Part shown: piece by piece, positions 60,633 through 64,000 of the stretch | Layout of the letters: each line of letters starts with the position of its first letter | Position numbering within the stretch: position 1 is the first letter of the stretch | NCBI GenBank assembly: GCA_030268105.1 | Contig: BSDZ01000094.1 | Coordinates: 310,001-374,000, forward strand | Direction: 5' to 3' | Length of the DNA stretch: 64,000 nt | Source: Volvox africanus | Taxonomy: Eukaryota > Chlorophyta > Chlorophyceae > Chlamydomonadales > Volvocaceae | Notes under the pieces: model-generated | Database searches by the model: none | The model's input: the letters and a program-made list of their open reading frames with translations, nothing else | Told to the model about the DNA's origin: nothing | Position numbers and translations under genes: made by a program

Positions 60633-62383
60633 ATGGCAGCACAAACTGCGGAACTCCGCCAACCTGACTTATTCCATCGCATCGTGGCTGCGGCTGGTGC
60701 TTCAGTTGTATCTGCGCTGCTTGTAAATCCCCTGGATGTAATTAAGGTGAGTTGCCGTGGGTTTATGCAAAACGTTTGGCCCCGCAAAGGCACATACTGG
60801 CTAAAATACACGGCTTCTTCAATAGACACGTGTACAGGCTGCGTCTATAGTTGCCGATCAGCCGGTGCCGACGTGCCTCCTTTCGCGGTGAGTCGATGCG
60901 TTGTGTTGGTGTATGTTGCGATTCACTACGCTTCCCATTCCTGATGCTGCTGTGGAATTGCTTTTTTAATCGTAGAAGCTTGCCACAAAACGCGTCCCGT
61001 TCTTTTCCTTGCTATGTCATTCCCCTCGCTACACCACACCACACATCGCATGCACACTACACCGGAATGCTGTACGAAGGCTAAACCCCTCGCTGGCCCC
61101 TGGCAGCAACCCTCATAGGTTCCCTGTGCGGTGGGCACGACTATCCTCATTATCAGAATGTCAGTCCTTGAAATTGCCTGTGGACGCCACAACGGGTTGC
61201 ATGGGTCCCGGTGGTGGGCCCGGCAGCAGTGGCTTATCAACCGCCTCGCACCTCCCGCGGCGGCTGCTGTTGGGGCAGCTGCCCATGTCGTCGTGCGCCT
61301 GTGCGGTCAAAGTCACGGATCTGGGTCCGGAGCGGCTTGGAGCGCCGGCGCGATGTCACAACGCGCAGATGTACCGACCTGTCACGGCGTCGGCCGTGCT
61401 GGCAGAAATTGTTCACAAGGTACAGTCATCACAGTCACGGAGCTGCGTCCCGGCAGGCGAGAGGCGTTTTGTTCTCATTGTAACAAGTTATTCGGTTGCA
61501 TGCTCTGCAGGAGGGCCTTACGGCGTTGTGGCGGGGAACTGACACTGCCATGCTTGTCAGCATCCCCATGGTCGGCGTCTACATGCCATTGTATGATTAC
61601 CTGTTGCAGCGAACCGCGGCGCCCCTGGCGTCTTACGCGCCCCTGGTGGCGGGCTCCGCTGCACGCACGCTTGCGGTGCTGCTGGTGGGCCCCCTGGAGC
61701 TTGTACGGACACGACAGCAGGGCACCGTTGGCGGCGCGCGTACTGCATGGGCGGCGCTGCGGGAGACGTTTTTGGATGCCTCAGGGCCCCGCGATGCGAC
61801 CGCAGGACCTGCGCGGTCGGAGCTGCTCCGCGCCGCCCCAAGGCTGTGGACGGGCGTGGTGGCGACCCTCGCAAGGGACGTCCCGTTCTCTGCTATTTAC
61901 TGGGGCTTGGTGGAGAACATGCGGGGTCGGCTGCTTGCGCGCTGGCAGCAGCAGGCCGCCCTAGCTGTCCAGGCGCCCGTAATGGTGGGTGGCTTTTCTT
62001 CACAGCTACAGCAGCGGCGCGAATATGATCAGCAACAGCCCTTGGGTCCTTCAAGCCGCGCTGTGTTTGCAGTGAACCTGGTGTCGGGCAGTGCGGCCGG
62101 CGCGGTAGCTGCTCTTGTGACGACACCATTTGATGTGGTGAAGACACAGCTGCAGTTGGGCAGCCATAGTATCGGCAATGGCGATGGCAGTCCTAGCAGT
62201 TCTAGCAGTAGCAGTAGTGGTGGGAGCACTGGCCGTGTCTCGGGGTCCGAGGTGGCGCGGAGAATCCTGCGGGAAGAAGGCGTCGCTGGCCTGTTCCGCG
62301 GATGGGCGCCGCGCGCAGCACGTACGGCGCCGGCGTGCGCAGTTGTAGTTGCTAGCTATGAGGTGCTCAAGTTGATGCTGTAG
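60633..62383 (+). CDS. Mitochondrial carrier of the SLC25A39/40 (Mtm1) type
   Basis: Inner-membrane carrier; animal SLC25A39/40 import glutathione into mitochondria and yeast Mtm1 affects manganese and iron-sulfur handling. Supported exons: 60633-60746 (38 residues ending NPLDVIK), 61165-61419 (85 residues) and 61511-62383 (290 residues, stop TAG). Three carrier repeats are visible: PLDVIK (first), PLELVRTRQQ (second), PFDVVKTQLQLG (third), each followed by a gate motif such as EGLTALWRG and EGVAGLFRGWAP. RDVPFSAIYW and TAPACAVVVASYEVLK are typical of this subfamily. A cysteine-bearing matrix loop (PMSSCACAVKV) agrees with the family. A serine run lies in the third repeat. The Arg-Leu-Gln part normally following PLDVIK was not recovered, so an exon in 60747-61164 is missing from my model. 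It is divergent to the scramblase. Confidence 0.82.
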
Positions 62384-64000
62384 CCGCAGTTAGATCACGC
62401 ATTGTCGATATTGAGCACACTCCCTGTTTGCAAGGGCTTGTACGAATACGGGGTCACCTTCACAGTGAGTGGGAGGCTTAGGCAGGAAGGCGCTGGAGGA
62501 TAGGAGTTAGGCTAAACCAGCTTTTCCTGAAAGAGCTACACTTTTCTGGGGAAAATTGGTTGCGTCAGACCCATCCAGCAGGATGCGCACATGCCAACCT
62601 GCTAGGGTTGCCCAGGCAAATGTGAGCGCTGAGGATGGAGGGCCTGTTCAGCTTCGACTGAGGCTTTAAGACCTCTCTTCGTGCAGGTGACTACCTGCAA
62701 TTTCTCAACAAGGACAGCTCCTTGATTTCAGCAATGGCGGTGGGGTTACTGACAAGTGGTATGGGTTCGGAGGAGGAAACCCAGCTCAGGACTGTGCAGG
62801 GTTGGCAGGCTTTGGTTATGGGGAGGGTGCCGCTGGTGCTAGTATGTTTTGTCGTGGATGGAGTCCCATGTTAAGGCTTAGGTTAAGGAAACGTATGGAT
62901 CAAGTGCCAATGTGAGGGTTGTGAATACAACGGATGTGGACGGTGGAGAGGCTGGGTCTGTGAAAGGGGGCCTCAATCAGAAGGGTGCTGCTATGTCAAA
63001 TATGGCGGCTTCTCCAAACCTGAGGCCAAGGGACGTCGGGCGTTCGTATTTTCGTGTTTTTGCGCGACCACACCTGCCGTCGAGGCCACAGGTGAGGATT
63101 GCGAGCACTGCAATTGCACCTCCGAAGACTTATGCTGTACCGTCCATATGTTTTCAGAGGTCAGTTTTTCCACCTTTTTTCACGGCCTGTTCGAACGTGT
63201 AGTTGAGGGGGCAGCGGTGGCCTTCTGCAGCATCGGGTTCCGGCAATGTTTGACTCTTTCACGATGGCTAGCCAACCTTGCGAGTAAGGAATGTCATAAA
63301 ATGTATAATAGGTTGGCATTGCGGTGCGTCCTGAGGTGAGAAGATGAGGAGGGGAGGTTTCCAAGCCGGCTTTTCTGAATGTTGTGGAGAGCTGAACTCA
63401 TTCTACAGCGATGCAATTTACACAACCAGCTGCTGGGGGCTGTGAGCGTGTGGGTTGGAAGCAGCGACCTGGAACATTGTACACAAGCGAACTTTATCCC
63501 GGAACTTTTGTACGAGCGAACTTCACCTCAGCGAACTTATCCCAGGACGCGGCCCCCGGAAATATTTACCGTGTGGAGCGCGGGCTTCCGGGGGAACAAA
63601 TCATGCCCGTGAAGAAAATGTTTTTCCCGTGGGTTACCCGGAAAGATTTTGCCAAGAGTAAGGTCCTGTTCCGAGCAGTGTATTTTTCAGTAACCAGATA
63701 CTTTTTCGTAACCAAAAAACGTTTTGGTCTTCAGAAGCAGTAACCAGGAAAATTGGTCGGGACTTTGGATGGTTAGTTGTGATTGATGGTTTGAGGTGTA
63801 CGATCCTGGAATGTATATGGGTAAATGACGGGTTAACATGACCAGTTATTTGAAAAGTTTTCAATGGGGGTAACATCTGCAGGTGGATTTAATAGGGTTT
63901 AACAATTGTATTTTGGAGATTTTTAGATATTAGCCCTGGTTCAGGCCCCCCTCCACTGCTGGGGCACTGGACCCAAAGGCCCGGTAGGTTTCACAAAATG
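62384..64000. other. Downstream of the carrier gene to the window end
   Basis: 1.6 kb with no supportable gene: carrier 3' leader, then anonymous sequence. The octamer GCGAACTT recurs at about 63487, 63517 and 63531. Open frames at 62912-63202 and 63411-63743 have no domain. Confidence 0.5.

Noticed and set aside
61009..61542. 177-residue frame taken as one carrier exon
   Set aside because: Only 61165-61419 lies between good splice sites in the right phase. The flanks lack carrier features.

Overview
This is nuclear DNA of a green alga, almost certainly a volvocine (Chlamydomonas/Volvox group). The evidence is spliced genes with many short exons and GT-AG introns (two are GC-AG), candidate TGTAA poly(A) signals, telomere-type TTTAGGG tracts in introns, a near-exact orthologue of the Chlamydomonas translational repressor NAB1, and ciliary genes. 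Long introns and a GC content that looks only moderate by eye fit Volvox better than C. reinhardtii; that placement is an inference. There are no bacterial operons, rRNA or tRNA genes, and no intact transposon was found.

Nine protein genes could be rebuilt exon by exon, with reading phase kept across the junctions (exceptions: exon 1 end of the Csl gene, exon 2 of the carrier). In order: (1) 1-7558 minus, the N-terminal 724 residues of IFT139/TTC21 (IFT-A train); (2) 7923-17361 plus, malic enzyme, 15 exons, probably mitochondrial; (3) 21192-27606 plus, a CSLA/CSLC-like GT2 glycosyltransferase; (4) 30340-33612 plus, an LRRC72-like leucine-rich-repeat protein; (5) 35146-37243 minus, NAB1; (6) 37669-45745 minus, an 18-exon coiled-coil protein of 779 residues with a tryptophan-marked 11-residue register; (7) 46207-48742 plus, an ARA6/Rab5B-type Rab with an N-myristoylation signal and no C-terminal cysteine; (8) 51407-54158 plus, a PRA1-family membrane protein; (9) 55461-60288 minus, an AIM25/PLSCR-type scramblase with a probable mitochondrial presequence. 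A tenth, an SLC25A39/40-type mitochondrial carrier (60633-62383 plus), is rebuilt except for one exon.

Layout: three pairs are head-to-head over 344-461 bp (IFT139/malic enzyme, coiled coil/Rab, scramblase/carrier), so shared promoters are plausible. LRRC72 and NAB1 converge; the coiled-coil gene lies directly upstream of NAB1 on the same strand. Functionally the genes fall into cilia (IFT139, probably LRRC72, possibly the coiled coil), endomembrane traffic and wall polysaccharide (Rab, PRA1, Csl), mitochondria (malic enzyme, scramblase, carrier) and control of light-harvesting translation (NAB1). They do not form one pathway.

The best leads are the coiled-coil protein whose tryptophans keep one 11-residue register over 253 residues, a 121-nt near-perfect hairpin in a malic enzyme intron that looks like a small-RNA precursor, and the doubly acylatable Rab. 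Intergenic stretches of 1.5-3.8 kb hold simple repeats and small palindromes but no gene I can support.
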